Part shown: in pieces, positions 62,945-64,000 of the stretch
How the letters are laid out: each line of letters starts with the position of its first letter
Numbering within the stretch: position 1 is the stretch's first letter
Source: Natrinema halophilum
Lineage (GTDB): Archaea; Halobacteriota; Halobacteria; Halobacteriales; Natrialbaceae
Length of the DNA: 64,000 nucleotides
Direction: 5' to 3'
Assembly: GCF_013402815.2 (NCBI RefSeq)
Contig: NZ_CP058601.1
Span: forward strand, 1,736,001 to 1,800,000
Notes under the pieces: model-generated
Databases searched by the model: none
Seen by the model: only the letters and a program-made list of their open reading frames with translations
Told to the model about the DNA's origin: nothing
Program-made: the position numbers and the translations under genes

Positions 62945-63178
62945 GGTAGAAATTGGTCCAGTTGTGCCAGGCCGAGAGCCGCTTGTATGTCGCTGACGTT
63001 GTAGGTGGAGCAGAGTCCTTCAGTGGCCTGATATCAGGATTCGTCCTCATGACCGTCAAGACCACAATTCATGTCGAACGATCGGAGTCGCCGTAGTCTG
63101 GATGCCAGTTCGTCAACGGCAGTTACTACCACGTCCCGCTACGACAGTCATGATATTCTTGACAGGATGAAAGAGAAG
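62945..63178 (-). pseudogene. Relic of pseC
   Basis: On the minus strand, FHPVKNI at 63148-63176 is followed in broken frames by DELASRLRRLRSFDMN, DGHEDES, YQATEGL and NVSDIQAALGLAQLDQF. This is the middle of the aminotransferase at 36990-38177, with stops and frameshifts. Orientation relative to the pseF/formyltransferase relic is the same as in the intact locus. Confidence 0.88.
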
Positions 63179-63259
63179 AAATTGTTACTTATATGACTAT
63201 ATATTGTGGATGAGAGTAATATCCAACAAGCTTTTGTCTTATCTATTTATAAAGTGGAC

Positions 63260-64000
63260 ATGAACTCTCGGAAAACACCCTCTAGATTGAAAAGGAAGCT
63301 AAAACCAGCATATGTCCGTTGGTTGTCGGCAGCGGCTGCCTTATAAGCAGACTTGCCGCCCGCCTCTAACCAACCAAGTGAGAGTGCACCTAATCACATC
63401 GCTGTCCTTGTTGTCGAGGTATTGCGTCCCGATCATATTCCGGATATCGGCCTCGATTTACTACTGCTATCACGCCTGGTACATGGACATTCCCTGCTGT
63501 GACGTGCGTCCACACGGGAACTTATCCTCACGAACACAGGTCGAATACTATCCTCCAATCGGATGGAAATTCATCAAAACAAATACCAGAGCAATCAGAT
63601 AGAGAGTATATTTCGGAACAGTTCGCTTCTTACAGATATGATACATTTGCAGGATGTGGGTTCTTGGTTCCATTCATGGCAATTCGCGGCCGCTACCACA
63701 AACACAAGGTGATGCCCCATTCCCCGGCGAATATGGTGAATTCGGTCTATGAAAAATGGCGAAAAGGTCGAGATCAAACGTTCGCATATCTCCACTATGC
63801 TGATCTTCACAGCCCGTTAGACCCTCCAAAGGAATACATAGCCGACAGAAGCGTCGATAAATCTATACCCAACCTGACCGAGTGGGATTACACCTCTACC
63901 TTTGATAAGAATAGAGAAGACTGTGTGAAATACCGAAAACACCGTCTTCGGTTGTGTGGTGTTGCATTCGATTTCCTCACCGATGAACTCCACTCTTTCC
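63260..64000 (+). pseudogene. Broken sulfatase-fold gene, continues past the window
   Basis: ATG 63260 gives a basic lead (MNSRKTPSRLKRKLKPAYVR), after which frame 2 reads IAVLVVEVLRPDHIPDIGLD from 63398 (metal Asp replaced by Glu). A one-base frameshift around 63455 leads to AITPGTWTFPAVTCVHTGTYPHEH (Thr at the formylglycine position), then GCGFLVPFMAIRGR and FAYLHYADLHSPLDPP with no further stop to the window end. It is related to the sulfatase-like proteins at 10-33 kb. A TATA-like tctatttataaag lies at 63240-63253. Its downstream metal site and tail lie outside the window. Confidence 0.8.

Overview
The window is a chromosomal segment of a haloarchaeon. Coding regions are GC-rich, the proteins are strongly acidic (D/E-rich, few K), there are archaeal TATA-like elements about 25-30 nt upstream of several starts (leaderless-type promoters), many ATGA stop/start overlaps, and family content typical of Halobacteria (AglB, DUF7503 peptide, PhiH1-repressor-like winged helix, ISH-type transposase remnants). 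Several stretches (about 18.5-20.3, 23.5-25.5, 30.2-31.6 and 62.5-64 kb) are visibly AT-richer, which suggests horizontal exchange of surface-glycan genes. I cannot assign a genus from the sequence alone.

Layout. 0-5.3 kb: the end of an anaerobic glycerol-3-phosphate dehydrogenase operon (glpB', a 51-codon in-between ORF, glpC), coupled to a degenerate Orc1/Cdc6-like protein and followed by a CHAT (caspase-like) protein. 5.3-10.1 kb: a DUF7503 micropeptide, repeats, the oligosaccharyltransferase aglB (minus strand) and an IS remnant. 10.1-18.5 kb: a sulfation block with an AP-superfamily phosphodiesterase, a GT2, a sulfatase-like protein, ATP sulfurylase (sat), APS kinase (cysC), an M28-like DUF4910 protein and a PAPS-type sulfotransferase. 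18.8-32.7 kb: a broken amidotransferase, a methyltransferase, glycosyltransferases, five further sulfatase-fold proteins and a Wzx-type flippase. 32.8-40.1 kb: an intact nonulosonic (pseudaminic-type) acid locus of two convergent operons, pseF-FAH-pseG-formyltransferase (+) and pseB-epimerase-pseC-pseI (-). 40.5-46.3 kb: two glycosyltransferases, glmS and a glmU-like nucleotidyltransferase. 46.6-52.9 kb: a second flippase, a 5'-truncated aglF, uppP and a second, divergent STT3-like protein. 53-57.2 kb: an eroded accessory zone with antitoxin-like, coiled-coil and winged-helix genes, gene relics and a transposase fragment. 57.3-61.8 kb: a GDP-fucose-type block (Nudix, gmd, fcl) and a capsule-type glycosyltransferase. 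61.9-64 kb: a decayed second copy of the nonulosonate locus and a decayed sulfatase that runs off the window.

Working together. Almost everything from 6.5 to 64 kb can be read as one surface-glycan island. It makes activated sugars (GlmS, GlmU-like, Gmd/Fcl, CMP-nonulosonate), assembles them on a lipid carrier, flips the carrier (two flippases), transfers glycan to protein (AglB, STT3-like) and recycles carrier (UppP). The most interesting part is a probable dedicated glycan sulfation/desulfation module: sat and cysC lie beside a sulfotransferase with no sulfate-reduction genes in view. Eight proteins in the island, seven AP-superfamily enzymes and the APS kinase itself, end in the same short C-terminal motif (RLxxLGY or close variant). 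The AP enzymes carry Ser/Thr, not Cys, at the usual formylglycine position. A second point of interest is the nonulosonate locus, which has a formyltransferase but no visible PseH acetyltransferase and contains a FAH-fold enzyme, a family known to act on 3-deoxy-2-keto acids.
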